From Tabrizicola aquatica (lineage in GTDB: Bacteria; Pseudomonadota; Alphaproteobacteria; Rhodobacterales; Rhodobacteraceae): a stretch of DNA of 64,000 nt. The stretch is from the NCBI RefSeq assembly GCF_002900975.1, contig NZ_PJON01000002.1, positions 1 to 64,000 of the forward strand. Direction: 5' to 3'. Below the pieces are notes generated by a model. The model was given only the letters and a program-made list of their open reading frames with translations. It was not told the DNA's origin and did no database searches. This document shows, in pieces, positions 1-9,465 of the stretch (positions within the stretch are counted from its first letter, which is position 1; each line of letters starts with the position of its first letter). The position numbers and the translations under genes are program-made.

Positions 1-1
1 G

Positions 2-199
<198 letters not shown>

Positions 200-228
200 C
201 CGCAGCGAACGGGAAGGAAGCAGCGCAG

Positions 229-588
229 ATGGACGACGACGACAAGCAATCGCCGAACCATCTGCGCGACGCATTCGAAAGCGAGTTATCCGTCCGGCGC
301 GAGGCGGCAGAGGCGGCGCGACGCAAGGGCAATCTCTGGATCTATGGTGCGGGGATGGCCTGCGGGCATTTTGCCAGCTTCGTGCCCCGGTTGCTGATGG
401 ACCCCGAAGCGCGGCCGTTTCTGTTCGCCGCTCAGAAATGGGAGCTGCTGGCACTGCTTGGCGGCATTGCCCTGGCGGCGCTTCTGGGCGCCTTGGCCTT
501 GTATCTGCGGGACCGAAGCTGGACCGAACTGCGCGACTTTTCCCTAAGCGGACTGGCCGTTGCCGTGTTGCTGGTCCTGATCCGATAA
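229..588 (+). CDS. Small membrane protein of unknown function
   Basis: This 119-residue protein begins 29 bases after the alcohol dehydrogenase stop, behind a good ribosome site (GGAAGG about 10 bases before ATG). The first 40 residues are charged and soluble (MDDDDKQ start, then an Arg/Glu-rich helix). Two or three hydrophobic segments follow, around residues 40-55, 70-92 and 103-118. No family is recognised. An inner-membrane location follows from the hydrophobic segments. It may be cotranscribed with the dehydrogenase, but nothing in its sequence links it to formaldehyde metabolism. Confidence 0.65.
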   Translation: MDDDDKQSPNHLRDAFESELSVRREAAEAARRKGNLWIYGAGMACGHFASFVPRLLMDPEARPFLFAAQKWELLALLGGIALAALLGALALYLRDRSWTELRDFSLSGLAVAVLLVLIR

Positions 589-840
589 ACGACAGGCACC
601 CCATTCCATGACCCGCATCTCCATTCGCAGCACTTTCGCATCCACTGGCATCCAGGGGATGTTTACCTGCGCAGGTGCCTGGGCGGCCGCGCCAGGGACC
701 GGGTTGCGAACCGACCACAGCCGGGACTGGCCGACCAGCAGAGGCGCCGCCGACCCGCTGACAAAGCCGTGGCCGGCGCGCGGGACAGACGCAGGCGTCC
801 GACTGGGGAACCAAGGCGCAAACGCCCGCGCGGTGGCGGC

Positions 841-1596
841 ATGAGACCGGTGCCCCCGACCGCAGTGCCATTGCCGGGACCGTGGAAACGCCGACAGATC
901 CGGGTGCTTGCCTGGCTGGCCGGGTTCTGGCTGGTGTCAGACCTTGGGTATTATTTCGGCCTGCCCGCGCTTGGCATCGGCACCGACTACAACGGGCACC
1001 CCATGCCCATCGCCACCTATTACCTGTTCTGGTCCGGCCTGGCCGCCATCGTCTTCTGGCCGCTGTACAGCCGCTGGAATGCGGCCGGAGCCTGGCCGAC
1101 CCTGCGCAACCGTATCCTGGCGGCGATCATCTGGACCACCACCTTCTCTGCCATTCTGGCTTTCCTGCACTGGGGCCTGCCCGCACTTCCGCAGGCCAGC
1201 TGGCCCGCCGAGCTGGGCGAGCCGCCGGACCTTCTGATCGCCACATCGGCCTATTTCTTTCCCAAGACTGTCGAGATCCTGTTCCAGCAGCTTCTGGTCC
1301 TGGCGATGATTGTCAGCCTGTCCCTGGACGGGCTGCCGCTTCGCACGATCTCGTTGTTCTCGGCCGTGCTGTTCGGTGCCATGCATATTCTGCTGGCCTT
1401 TTCGGGCATCCCGCCGCGCGCGGTCATCATGTTCATCCTCGCCTCCACAGCCTTTGGCCTGATCCTGCCCCGGCTGATCCTGCAGACCCGCTTCGGCCTG
1501 GGCGCCGCTTTTGCCCTGCATTGGACCTTCTATGCCGCCGTCCTGACGCAGGCACGGATCTTCGGCCCGCACGTCACCCAGACGATCGTCGGCTAA
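841..1596 (+). CDS. Polytopic membrane protein, degenerate CPBP (CAAX protease/bacteriocin-processing) family
   Basis: This is a 251-residue protein with about seven hydrophobic segments. The arrangement resembles CPBP intramembrane proteases: a first motif at about residue 141 (VEILFQQ), a second FGAMHILLAF, and a third FALHWTFYA. In active CPBP enzymes motif 1 is EExxxR. Here the second Glu and the Arg are missing, while the two histidine motifs remain. It may be a non-catalytic relative or a divergent protease. The ATG was chosen because the upstream in-frame extension is Arg-rich, low-complexity sequence. The 252 bases before it hold no convincing gene. Confidence 0.6.
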   Translation: MRPVPPTAVPLPGPWKRRQIRVLAWLAGFWLVSDLGYYFGLPALGIGTDYNGHPMPIATYYLFWSGLAAIVFWPLYSRWNAAGAWPTLRNRILAAIIWTTTFSAILAFLHWGLPALPQASWPAELGEPPDLLIATSAYFFPKTVEILFQQLLVLAMIVSLSLDGLPLRTISLFSAVLFGAMHILLAFSGIPPRAVIMFILASTAFGLILPRLILQTRFGLGAAFALHWTFYAAVLTQARIFGPHVTQTIVG

Positions 1597-1781
1597 GCTG
1601 TGCCCTCGACCCCGCCCAGCGGGCCCTGGCCTTGCTGACCCAAGGCCGAGACGTCGACACGCGCCGGCATCTCGCCCATTTGCCCCGACATCGCGGCCTG
1701 CCAGTGGTGCAATCCTTGATCGCATGACTTGCCGCGTGGGTCATCGCCGCTATCCTTCCCTGCATAGAAACGCGGGACTCC

Positions 1782-2171
1782 ATGCGCCTTGCCCTTGCCT
1801 GTGCCCTTGTCCTGTCGGCCAGCCCCCTTAGGGCCGAGCCGCCGCGCATCAGCCTGGTCTTCGGCGCCGACCGGCTGACGGCCCAGGCCGAGGATATCCG
1901 CTCGGTCCGGCGGGTCGACGAGGGGGCACAGGGCGCTGCCCTGGTGATCCGGCTGGTGGCGGGCTATGACAGGCAGATGTCCGCGCTGACCCTGGCGCAT
2001 GTGGGTGAAACCGGGCAACTTCTGATCTGCGGCCAGATCGTGGTCGAGCCGGTTCTGGACCGCGCGATCCATGAGGCGGTCTTTGTCATCTCGGACACAG
2101 ACCGGGCGCGGATCGACCGGCTGCAGGCCCTGCTTGACGGCCCGGTCTGCGCCCCCATTCCCCAAGGCTGA
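1782..2171 (+). CDS. Secreted protein resembling the P1 head subdomain of SecD
   Basis: The 129-residue protein has an N-terminal signal peptide (MRLALACALVLSASPLRA, cleavage expected before EPPR). The mature part contains the pattern SALTLAHVGETGQLLICGQ followed by VVEPVLDRAI and VFVIS. This matches the SecDF P1-head arrangement (LT..NVG..LAI..DG.V...P.I...I..G...I). No transmembrane export domain follows, so this is a stand-alone periplasmic version with unknown role. Similar short secreted proteins occur in Rhodobacterales. The function is not inferred. Confidence 0.6.
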   Translation: MRLALACALVLSASPLRAEPPRISLVFGADRLTAQAEDIRSVRRVDEGAQGAALVIRLVAGYDRQMSALTLAHVGETGQLLICGQIVVEPVLDRAIHEAVFVISDTDRARIDRLQALLDGPVCAPIPQG

Positions 2172-2293
2172 CACTGGACGCAACGCCAGCGACCTGCGTA
2201 AATCACCGCAGGAGGAGCCATGCCATCCAGCTGTCCGATCAAGGCTTCGCGCACCCGGAACCCGGCAACGCCTTGCGGCCGTAGGGCCGGTCC

Positions 2294-3400
2294 ATGACGA
2301 TGTCCAATCCCGCTGCGCCCCCTGGCATCCCCCACCAGCAACGCCGCGCGCAGATTGACGGGCTGCGCGCCCTGGCAATGGTCGGCGTCCTTTACGTCCA
2401 CCTCTATGACAAAAGCCCGCAGACCGAAGGGCTGCGCGTGGCGCTGTTCTTCGTGGTCAGCGGATTCCTGATCACCCATATCCTTTACACCGCCAAGGAA
2501 CGCGGCGGGCACATCCACGTCCTGAACTTCTACATCCGCCGCGCGCTGCGCCTGTTTCCGGCCCTGGCAATCCTTGTGGGTATGGCGTCGATCTTTGACA
2601 TCGACGGTTTCCGGCAAGAGGCGCTCTGGCATCTGGCGCAATTGTCGAACGTCCGGTTCATGCTTCTGGAAGCCTACAAACCCTGGGTGGTCAGCCACCT
2701 GTGGAGTCTGAACATACTGGAGCAGTTCTACCTGATCTGGCCGATCGTCATCCTGTTTCTTCCCCTGCATCGCATTTACGTCGTAACTCTGGTCCTGATC
2801 GTTGGCCTGACGTTTGCCTTCGCCAATGCCGACGCGCTGGGGATCGGTGGATGGGGCAAGCAACTGGTCCTGAGCGGTGGCCCGGTCGCCTTTGGGGCCT
2901 TTGCCTATCTGTTGCAGCGCCATGGCCGGGTTCGCGACGTTGTCTGCACGCCGCTTGCCGTGACGACAAGCCTTGCGGTAATCTTCGCACCGTTCGTGGC
3001 CTGGGAAGGCTTTGGCAACAGCGACAGCTACCGGCTGCTGACCATGCCCGCACTTTCGGTGATTGTCGTCGGGGCCTTCGCCGGTTTTCGCGGCCCGGTG
3101 GGCTGGGTGCTCGGCTCGGCACCAGCACGCTTTGCCAGCCAGATCAGCTATGGGGTCTACATGTATCACCTCCTGGTGTGGTGGGCGGTGGGCGAGACCT
3201 TCCCGCACCTTTATCAACCCAACTTTCAGACCTTTCTGATCATCACCGCGCTGACGGTGGTCGCGGCCACGCTGTCGTGGTATCTGATCGAAGAACCGAT
3301 CTCGCGCCTCAAGCGGCACTTCCCGACAGCGACGCGCGAACACACTGGGCAGGACCGCAGCGGCGGGCTGTCCGCAGATGCAACCAAGCGCCCGGCCTGA
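2294..3400 (+). CDS. Acyltransferase 3 family integral membrane protein (OafA/YrhL type)
   Basis: This 368-residue protein is almost wholly hydrophobic with about ten membrane segments. Near the N terminus it has the family opening QIDGLRALAMVGVLYVHL, with the His that is essential in AT3 enzymes, and later YIRRALRLFPALAIL, the conserved RRxxRxxP block. The family transfers acyl groups to surface sugars such as O-antigen or exopolysaccharide. No SGNH domain is attached at the C terminus, so it is the short form. No glycosyltransferase lies nearby, so its substrate cannot be guessed. Its stop overlaps a possible early start of the next gene. Confidence 0.85.
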   Translation: MTMSNPAAPPGIPHQQRRAQIDGLRALAMVGVLYVHLYDKSPQTEGLRVALFFVVSGFLITHILYTAKERGGHIHVLNFYIRRALRLFPALAILVGMASIFDIDGFRQEALWHLAQLSNVRFMLLEAYKPWVVSHLWSLNILEQFYLIWPIVILFLPLHRIYVVTLVLIVGLTFAFANADALGIGGWGKQLVLSGGPVAFGAFAYLLQRHGRVRDVVCTPLAVTTSLAVIFAPFVAWEGFGNSDSYRLLTMPALSVIVVGAFAGFRGPVGWVLGSAPARFASQISYGVYMYHLLVWWAVGETFPHLYQPNFQTFLIITALTVVAATLSWYLIEEPISRLKRHFPTATREHTGQDRSGGLSADATKRPA

Positions 3401-3429
3401 TGGAAGCCCGGCCCTTTGCCAGGACCCCC

Positions 3430-4173
3430 ATGCCCGACAACCGCGCCCCCCGCCTTGCCGTCCTGATCGACGCCGACAACGTCCCCGCCGGCTATGCCGA
3501 GGCGATCTTCGAAGAGATCGCCAGCCTGGGCGAAGCCTCGGTCCGCCGGATCTACGGCGACTGGTCGGCGCAGCGCCTGGCAGGCTGGGCCAAGAAGGTC
3601 GCAGCCCTGGGTCTGGTGGCGGACCAGCAGTTTTCCAATACCAAGGGCAAGAACGCCAGCGACATCGGGCTGGTGATCGCCGCGATCGACTTTCTGCATT
3701 CGGGTCTTTTCGACGGCTTTGTCCTTGTGTCGTCGGACAGCGACTTCACCCGCCTGGCCGCCCGCATCCGGGAACAGGGGCTGGACGTTTATGGCATCGG
3801 CGAGAAGAAGACGCCGGAAGCCTTCCGCATGGCCTGCAAGCGTTTCATCTACGTCGAGAACCTGGGAGCCCCGGTGGAAGAGGCACCCAAACCCACCCCC
3901 GACGCGACCGAGACCAGATCCGCCGAGCCAAAGCCGGGCACCAAGGAAGCCCCGGCCAAGGCCATTCCGCTGATCGCCGCCGCCATGCGCGCCATCGACC
4001 CCGAGGGGGAGTGGTTCTCGATGGGCCAGATTGGCCAGTTCATCACGCAGGGCAACCCGGACTTCGACACCCGCACCTATGGCTCGGCCAAGTTGTCGGA
4101 CCTGATCCGCAAGCTGCCCCGGTTCGAGGTCCGCCAGGAAGGCACGCAGTTGCAGGTCCGCGACAAGGCGTAA
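3430..4173 (+). CDS. NYN-domain (LabA/DUF88-like) ribonuclease-like protein with C-terminal OST-HTH/LOTUS domain
   Basis: The 247-residue protein starts RLAVLIDADNVP, the first acidic motif of the PIN-like NYN fold. NASDIGLVIAAIDFL and FVLVSSDSDFTRLA follow, supplying the other acidic residues of the putative metal site. After an Ala/Pro/Glu linker (about residues 150-180) comes a LOTUS/OST-HTH domain (IGQFITQGNPDF...LSDLIRKLPRFEV), an RNA-binding module. Together they suggest RNA binding and cleavage. ATG at 3430 (AGGA upstream, family-like beginning) was preferred to ATG at 3400, which overlaps the previous stop. Confidence 0.85.
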   Translation: MPDNRAPRLAVLIDADNVPAGYAEAIFEEIASLGEASVRRIYGDWSAQRLAGWAKKVAALGLVADQQFSNTKGKNASDIGLVIAAIDFLHSGLFDGFVLVSSDSDFTRLAARIREQGLDVYGIGEKKTPEAFRMACKRFIYVENLGAPVEEAPKPTPDATETRSAEPKPGTKEAPAKAIPLIAAAMRAIDPEGEWFSMGQIGQFITQGNPDFDTRTYGSAKLSDLIRKLPRFEVRQEGTQLQVRDKA

Positions 4174-4177
4174 GGCG

Positions 4178-5044
4178 TCAGAAGATCGTCGCAAGCCAGC
4201 CCGCAAACGCCTCGACCGCCGGCCGGCGCGGGCCGCGCGGCAGGACCACGGCATAGGTCACCTCGGGCAGTCCTTTCAGCGGCAGGATCACCAGCCGCCC
4301 GGCCTGCAGATCGGCGCGGCAGATGATCTCGGTCGCGGTGCCCGCGCCCAGGCCCTGGCGGCAGGCCGACAGTTCCAGATGCGGGCTGCCCAGTTCCACC
4401 AGCTTCAGCCGCGACACATCCAGCCCGGTTCGGGCCACTTCGGCCATCTCCCATTTGCTGTCGGCACCAAGCACCCAGGGCATCTCTTGAGGGGTTAGCC
4501 CGCTTGCCGCCAGTTCCGGCGAACAGACTGCCAGCACCTGCGACCGGCACAGCGGTCGGATCTCCTCCTCTGGCCGTTCAGTCCAGCCGTCGGCCAGCGC
4601 ACGAACCGCCATGTCAAAGCCATCACGGGCAAAGTCGGCCAGGGTCGGACTGGGGGACATCGCCACTTCGATCCCCGGATGCCGCGCCCAGAAGTCTGGC
4701 AGGCGCGGCATGATCCAGGTTTCGGCGATAAAGGTCGTGGTCGCCACCCGCAGGACGCGCCGCTCCTCTCCGCGGCGCAACTCGGCAATCCCGTCCACCA
4801 TCGCGCCGAACCCGTCATCCAGCGCCTTGGCCAGCCGTTCGCCCGCCGCCGTCAGACCCACCTTGCGCCCGGCCCGCCGCACCAGGGCGACGCCCAACTC
4901 GGCCTCCAGCGCCCGGACCTGCTGGGTCACGGCGGCATGGGTGACGTTCAGCGCCCGCCCCGCATCGGCAAAGCTGCCGTGCCGCGCGGTGGCGTCAAAC
5001 GCCCGCAGCGCCGCCAGTGAGGGAAGGTCACGCCATCTAGACAC
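4178..5044 (-). CDS. LysR-family transcriptional regulator, GcvA-like
   Basis: The 288-residue protein has an N-terminal winged helix (LPSLAALRAFDATARHGSF, then ALNVTHAAVTQQVRALEAELG) and a LysR effector domain. The opening and the AAVTQQVRALE recognition helix are typical of the GcvA/AmpR subgroup. The 3' end converges on the NYN gene with 4 bases between stops. Its promoter region (5045-5138) faces a small ORF and the monooxygenase at 5463, which are natural candidates for its targets, but the effector cannot be inferred. Confidence 0.9.
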   Translation of the reverse strand: MSRWRDLPSLAALRAFDATARHGSFADAGRALNVTHAAVTQQVRALEAELGVALVRRAGRKVGLTAAGERLAKALDDGFGAMVDGIAELRRGEERRVLRVATTTFIAETWIMPRLPDFWARHPGIEVAMSPSPTLADFARDGFDMAVRALADGWTERPEEEIRPLCRSQVLAVCSPELAASGLTPQEMPWVLGADSKWEMAEVARTGLDVSRLKLVELGSPHLELSACRQGLGAGTATEIICRADLQAGRLVILPLKGLPEVTYAVVLPRGPRRPAVEAFAGWLATIF

Positions 5045-5138
5045 GTAAGTTCAACTTTCGTCCTAAGCATTTTCCTGATTCGGAATACCACGGAAATTCT
5101 GGCATTCCCAAGGGGTAATACAGCACGGGACGAAAGCC

Positions 5139-5348
5139 ATGCACGGCGTCAACCTAGACCTTCTCCGCCTCTCGCCCGTCCAGCACCCGGATGGCCGGCC
5201 GACGAACCCGCATGCCCACCACCGGGCCGAGCATCTGACGACCTTGCGCGCCGCACGCCGCGCGCGTTGGCAGGCGGCCTTGTCGCGCGCCACGGCGCTG
5301 GTCGGCCGCAAAGGCCCGCTGCGCGCGGTGCGGGCGCGTTCCGCCTAG
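5139..5348 (+). CDS. Possible small basic protein of unknown function
   Basis: This 69-codon reading frame is divergent from the LysR gene, with GGACGAAAGCC before the ATG. It has strongly G/C-biased third positions like its neighbours. The product is Arg/His/Ala-rich, with LRAARRARWQAALSRATAL as a probable amphipathic helix, and resembles no family I know. It could equally be a chance frame in GC-rich DNA. The main support is its position between a regulator and the next gene and the lack of a competing frame. Confidence 0.4.
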   Translation: MHGVNLDLLRLSPVQHPDGRPTNPHAHHRAEHLTTLRAARRARWQAALSRATALVGRKGPLRAVRARSA

Positions 5349-5462
5349 CGACGAGAGAATGAAGCCGAAGAAGGAGCCGTGCATCGCCGAACCCCGCCTC
5401 TCTCGCATTTCGCATTTCGGAACGGCGGCGCAGAGCCTAAGTTGGGGGCGAAGGAGACCCCG

Positions 5463-6500
5463 ATGACGACGATTTCCCTTGGCCTCGACACGTTCGGCGA
5501 CATGACCCTCGGCCCCGATGGCAAGCTGCAATCCATGGACCAGGTCCTGCGCGAGGTCGTGGACCAGGCGGTCCTGGCAGACGAGCTAGGGATCGATTTC
5601 ATCGGGCTGGGCGAACACCACCGCGACGACTTTGCCATTTCGGCGCCCGAGATCGTCCTGGCCGCCATCGCCGGGCGGACGCAGCGGATCAAGCTTGGAA
5701 CGGCGGTGACGGTCCTGTCCACCGACGATCCGGTGCGCGTCTTCCAGCGCTTTGCCACGCTGCACGCGCTGTCGAATGGCCGGGCCGAGCCGATCCTGGG
5801 CCGGGGTTCATTCACGGAAAGCTATCCGCTTTTCGGTCATGATCTGAACGATTATGAACAGTTGTTCGAAGACCGGCTCGACCTCTTCGCCAAGCTGACG
5901 CGTGAGGCCCGGGTAACCTGGTCCGGCCAGACCCGCGCACCACTGCAGGACCAAGCCGTCTATCCGCAACCCTCCCAGCCGATGACGGTCTGGGTCGGGG
6001 TGGGCGGCAGCCCGGAAAGCGTGGTGCGCGTGGTGCGGCAGGATCTGCAACTGATGCTGGCGATCATCGGCGGTGACGCGGCCCGCTTTGCGCCTTACGT
6101 CGATCTTTACCAGCGGGCCTGCGGACAACTTGGTCGTCCTGTGCGGCCAGTAGGGGTGCATTCGCCCGGCTTCGTGGCGGAAACCGACGAAGCGGCGCAG
6201 GAAATCCTCTGGCCGCATTACGCCGCCATGTTCGGCCGCATCGGGCGCGAGCGGGGTTGGCCCCCGGTCACCAAGGACCGCTTCCTGGCCGAGGTGCAGC
6301 ACGGCGCCCTCTATGTCGGCAGTCCCGAAACCGTGGCCCGCAAGATCGCCCGGACGGTGCAGGTGCTGGGCATCCAGCGGTTCGACATGAAGTATTCAAC
6401 CGGTCCGGTCCCGCACCGCGACCTGATGTCCTGCATCCGGCTTTATGGCGAGCGGGTCATTCCGATGGTCCGCGAGATGCTGGCCGACAAGGCCGCCTGA
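5463..6500 (+). CDS. LLM-class (luciferase-like) flavin-dependent oxidoreductase
   Basis: This 345-residue single-domain TIM-barrel protein has bacterial-luciferase-like features. LGLDTFGDM and LADELGIDFIGLGEHHRDDF near the start are the conserved GEHH region. Later come LGTAVTVLSTDDPVRVFQRFA and WVGVGGSPESVVR. Members use FMNH2 or F420 with O2 to oxidise varied substrates. The start was taken at 5463 behind AAGGAGA, because the upstream extension (from 5379) does not look coding. The substrate is unknown. It may be under the GcvA-like regulator upstream. Confidence 0.88.
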   Translation: MTTISLGLDTFGDMTLGPDGKLQSMDQVLREVVDQAVLADELGIDFIGLGEHHRDDFAISAPEIVLAAIAGRTQRIKLGTAVTVLSTDDPVRVFQRFATLHALSNGRAEPILGRGSFTESYPLFGHDLNDYEQLFEDRLDLFAKLTREARVTWSGQTRAPLQDQAVYPQPSQPMTVWVGVGGSPESVVRVVRQDLQLMLAIIGGDAARFAPYVDLYQRACGQLGRPVRPVGVHSPGFVAETDEAAQEILWPHYAAMFGRIGRERGWPPVTKDRFLAEVQHGALYVGSPETVARKIARTVQVLGIQRFDMKYSTGPVPHRDLMSCIRLYGERVIPMVREMLADKAA

Positions 6501-6560
6501 TCCAGGCCGGGTCACGCACGGGAGCAGGGTGGGCGATACCGCCCACCTTACGCCCTGACA

Positions 6561-7463
6561 TCATCCCCCAAGGTGACGCTCGCCACGGCTGGCCGCAAGT
6601 TGCATTTGCCGCTGCCGTTCGCGGAATCGCTCGCGATCCGATTGTGAATATTCGTTCACACAGGCCGGGCAGCAGACGCCTTCCTCATAGGCCGGATGTT
6701 GGCGTTCCGCCTCACCCACCGGGCGACGGCACGCGCCGCAGGTGCCCAGGCCACCCGGCTCCAACCCGTGCCCGACCGAGACGCGATCATCGAAAACGAA
6801 GCACTGGCCCTGCCACAGGCTTTCCGCCTGGGGCACATCTTCCAGATATTTCAGAATCCCACCCTTCAGGTGGTAGACCTCGTTCAACCCCTGACCCAGA
6901 AGGTAGTTCGTCGATTTCTCGCAGCGGATGCCGCCGGTGCAGAACATGGCGATGCGCTTCCCGGCGAATTTTTCGCGGTTAGCCTGCCACCAGCCCGGAA
7001 ACTCGCCAAAGGAGCGGGTGCCGGGGTCGACCGCGCCCTGGAAGGTGCCGATTGCCACCTCATAGTCATTCCGGGTGTCGATGACGACGGTATCGGGATC
7101 ACTGATCAGGGCGTTCCACTCGGCCGGCGCAACATAGTTCCCGACCCGGGCCAGCGGGTCCACGTCCGGCTGGCCCATCGTCACGATCTCGCGCTTCAGT
7201 TTAACCTTCATCCGGCCAAAGGGCACCGTCTCGGCCTGGCTTTCCTTCCACTCCAACCCGGCACAGCCCGGCAGGGCGCGGATGGCGGCCAGCACCGCGT
7301 CGATCTCCGCGCGGGGACCGGCGATGGTGCCGTTGATCCCCTCGGGCGCCAGTAGAAGCGAGCCCTTTACCCCCTGTGCGCCACAAAGTTCCACAAGGCC
7401 CGGTCGCAGGGCGGCGGGGTCGGGAAATCGGGTGAAGTGATACAGCGCAGCGACGATCAGCAT
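6561..7463 (-). CDS. trhO: tRNA uridine(34) hydroxylase TrhO (rhodanese-domain, UPF0176)
   Basis: The 300-residue protein has an N-terminal acylphosphatase-like region (about 1-95), then a rhodanese domain ([20 protein letters not shown]). The active loop is [10 protein letters not shown], with cysteines at about 175 and 181, and a cysteine-rich tail ([13 protein letters not shown]) follows. TrhO performs O2-dependent 5-hydroxylation of U34 in certain tRNAs. Length and motifs match the family. Its start lies close to the start region of pncA on the other strand, so the two share a divergent promoter interval. Confidence 0.93.
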   Translation of the reverse strand: MLIVAALYHFTRFPDPAALRPGLVELCGAQGVKGSLLLAPEGINGTIAGPRAEIDAVLAAIRALPGCAGLEWKESQAETVPFGRMKVKLKREIVTMGQPDVDPLARVGNYVAPAEWNALISDPDTVVIDTRNDYEVAIGTFQGAVDPGTRSFGEFPGWWQANREKFAGKRIAMFCTGGIRCEKSTNYLLGQGLNEVYHLKGGILKYLEDVPQAESLWQGQCFVFDDRVSVGHGLEPGGLGTCGACRRPVGEAERQHPAYEEGVCCPACVNEYSQSDRERFRERQRQMQLAASRGERHLGG

Positions 7464-7563
7464 GTCCCCCCTTTGCGCCGAAGCCCCCCGAAATTCAAGC
7501 GCTTCGCTTGACGCACCCCGGCCCCGGACTTACGCAAGGGGAATGACCCGGGGAGAGGCCGCC

Positions 7564-8172
7564 ATGAAACCCGCAACCGACGCCTTGATCGTGATCGACG
7601 TACAGAACGACTTCTGCCCAGGCGGTGCGCTGGCCGTGGCGGGCGGTGACGAGATCATTGCCCGGATCAACGGGCTGATGGGCGCATTTGCGACCGTTGT
7701 CCTGACCCAGGATTGGCACCCCGCCGACCACGCCTCCTTTGCGGCCAATCATCCGGGCGCCGCGCCGTTCAGCCTGACGCAGATGCCCTATGGCCCGCAG
7801 GTCCTGTGGCCCACCCATTGCGTGCAAGGCACCAAGGGGGCCGAGTTCCACCCCGACCTGCGCACCGATCCGGCGCAACTCATCGTCCGCAAGGGCTTTC
7901 GTGCCGGGATCGACAGCTATTCGGCCTTTTTCGAGAATGACCGGACGACGGCCACAGGTCTTGAAGGCTATCTGAAGAACCGGGGCGTGACCTCGGTGAC
8001 ACTGGTTGGCCTCGCCACCGATTACTGCGTTGCCTATTCCGCGCTGGACGCCGCGCGGCTGGGGTTCAAGGCCACGGTGCTGGAAGGTGCTGCGCGCGCC
8101 ATCGACCTGAACGGCTCGCTTGCCGAGGCGCGGGACAAGATGCGCGCGGCTGGCGTCGCGCTGGAGGAGTAG
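7564..8172 (+). CDS. pncA: Nicotinamidase
   Basis: This 202-residue isochorismatase-fold enzyme hydrolyses nicotinamide to nicotinate. ALIVIDVQNDFCPGGALAV carries the catalytic Asp, TQDWHPADHASFAANH the metal-binding Asp/His set, and VGLATDYCVAYSALDA the nucleophilic Cys. The start at 7564 is preceded by GGAGAGGCC. The upstream in-frame stretch is not conserved-looking. The stop is immediately followed by the ATG of pncB, so the two steps of nicotinamide salvage are cotranscribed. Confidence 0.95.
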   Translation: MKPATDALIVIDVQNDFCPGGALAVAGGDEIIARINGLMGAFATVVLTQDWHPADHASFAANHPGAAPFSLTQMPYGPQVLWPTHCVQGTKGAEFHPDLRTDPAQLIVRKGFRAGIDSYSAFFENDRTTATGLEGYLKNRGVTSVTLVGLATDYCVAYSALDAARLGFKATVLEGAARAIDLNGSLAEARDKMRAAGVALEE

Positions 8173-9465
8173 ATGGTGGATATCGCGACCCGGGTCTGGA
8201 ATCACAAGTGGAAGATCGACCCCATCGTGCGGTCGCTGATCGACACCGACTTTTACAAGTTGTTGATGTGCCAGTCGATCTTCCGCAACAAGCCGGACAC
8301 GACGGTGGTGTTCAGCCTGATCAACCGCTCGACCAAGGTCCGCCTGGCTGACCTGATCGACGAGGGCGAATTGCGCGAGCAGTTGGACCATGTCCGCTCG
8401 CTTAGCCTTAGCCGCGGGGAGAGCACCTGGCTGCGCGGCAACACCTTCTACGGCAAACGCCAGATGTTCCGCCCCGACTTCATGGAGTGGTTTGAGGGCC
8501 TGCGCCTGCCCGCCTATCACCTGGAAAAGCGCGACGGCCAGTTCGAGCTGACGTTCGAGGGCCGCTGGCCAGAGGTCATGCTGTGGGAGATCCCGGCGCT
8601 CGCGGTGCTGATGGAACTGCGCAGCCGCGCCGTCCTGAACGACATGGGCAAGTTCGAACTGCAGGTCCTTTACGCCCGCGCCATGACCCGCCTGTGGGAA
8701 AAGATCGAGCGGCTGCGCAAGATCGACGGCCTCAAGATCGCAGATTTCGGCACACGCCGCCGGCACGGTTTCCTGTGGCAGGACTGGGCTGTCCAGGCGA
8801 TGCAGGAAGGGCTTGGGTCCAAGTTCATCGGCACCTCTAACTGCCGCATTGCCATGCGCCGCGACATCGAGGCGATCGGCACCAACGCGCATGAACTGCC
8901 GATGGTCTACAGCGCCCTGGCCGATACCGACGATCAGCTGCGCCAGGCGCCCTATCAGGTGCTGGCCGACTGGCAGGAAGAGCACGACGGCAACCTGCGC
9001 ATCATTCTTCCCGACACCTACGGGACCGAAGGTTTCCTGAAGAACGCGCCCGACTGGCTGGCAGGCTGGACCGGCATCCGCATCGACAGTGGCGACCCCG
9101 CGCAAGGGGCCGAAATCGCGATCCGCTGGTGGCAGGACCGGGGCGAAGACCCGCGCGAGAAACTGGTGATCTTCTCGGACGGTCTTGACGTGGAATCGAT
9201 CGAGGCCCTGCATGCCCGGTTCAAGGGCCGGGTCAAGGTCTCGTTCGGTTGGGGCACCATGCTGACCAACGATTTCCGTGGCCTTGTCGAAGGCGACGCG
9301 CTGGCGCCGTTCAGCCTGGTCTGCAAGGCGCTGTCCGCGAACGGGAGGCCGACGGTCAAACTGTCGGACAACCCAGCGAAAGCCATGGGACCCGCGCCTG
9401 AGATCGAGCGTTACAAGCGGGTGTTCGGTGTCGGCCACCAGATCACGCAAGAGGTGCTGGTCTAG
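8173..9465 (+). CDS. pncB: Nicotinate phosphoribosyltransferase
   Basis: This 430-residue enzyme makes nicotinate mononucleotide from nicotinate and PRPP, following pncA without a gap. Family blocks seen are SLIDTDFYKLLMCQSIF near the N terminus, FGTRRRHGFLWQ, FIGTSNCRIAMRRDI, RIDSGDPAQGAEIAI and SFGWGTMLTNDF. Length is normal for the proteobacterial form. Its TAG shares a CTAG palindrome with the TAG of the convergent phosphate transporter gene, so the two coding regions overlap by 4 bases. Confidence 0.95.
   Translation: MVDIATRVWNHKWKIDPIVRSLIDTDFYKLLMCQSIFRNKPDTTVVFSLINRSTKVRLADLIDEGELREQLDHVRSLSLSRGESTWLRGNTFYGKRQMFRPDFMEWFEGLRLPAYHLEKRDGQFELTFEGRWPEVMLWEIPALAVLMELRSRAVLNDMGKFELQVLYARAMTRLWEKIERLRKIDGLKIADFGTRRRHGFLWQDWAVQAMQEGLGSKFIGTSNCRIAMRRDIEAIGTNAHELPMVYSALADTDDQLRQAPYQVLADWQEEHDGNLRIILPDTYGTEGFLKNAPDWLAGWTGIRIDSGDPAQGAEIAIRWWQDRGEDPREKLVIFSDGLDVESIEALHARFKGRVKVSFGWGTMLTNDFRGLVEGDALAPFSLVCKALSANGRPTVKLSDNPAKAMGPAPEIERYKRVFGVGHQITQEVLV

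Noticed and set aside
608-844. A 78-codon frame whose TGA overlaps the ATG of the CPBP-like gene (ATGA)
   Set aside because: Codon use is unlike the neighbours, the product has no recognisable domain, and the overlap alone is weak evidence.
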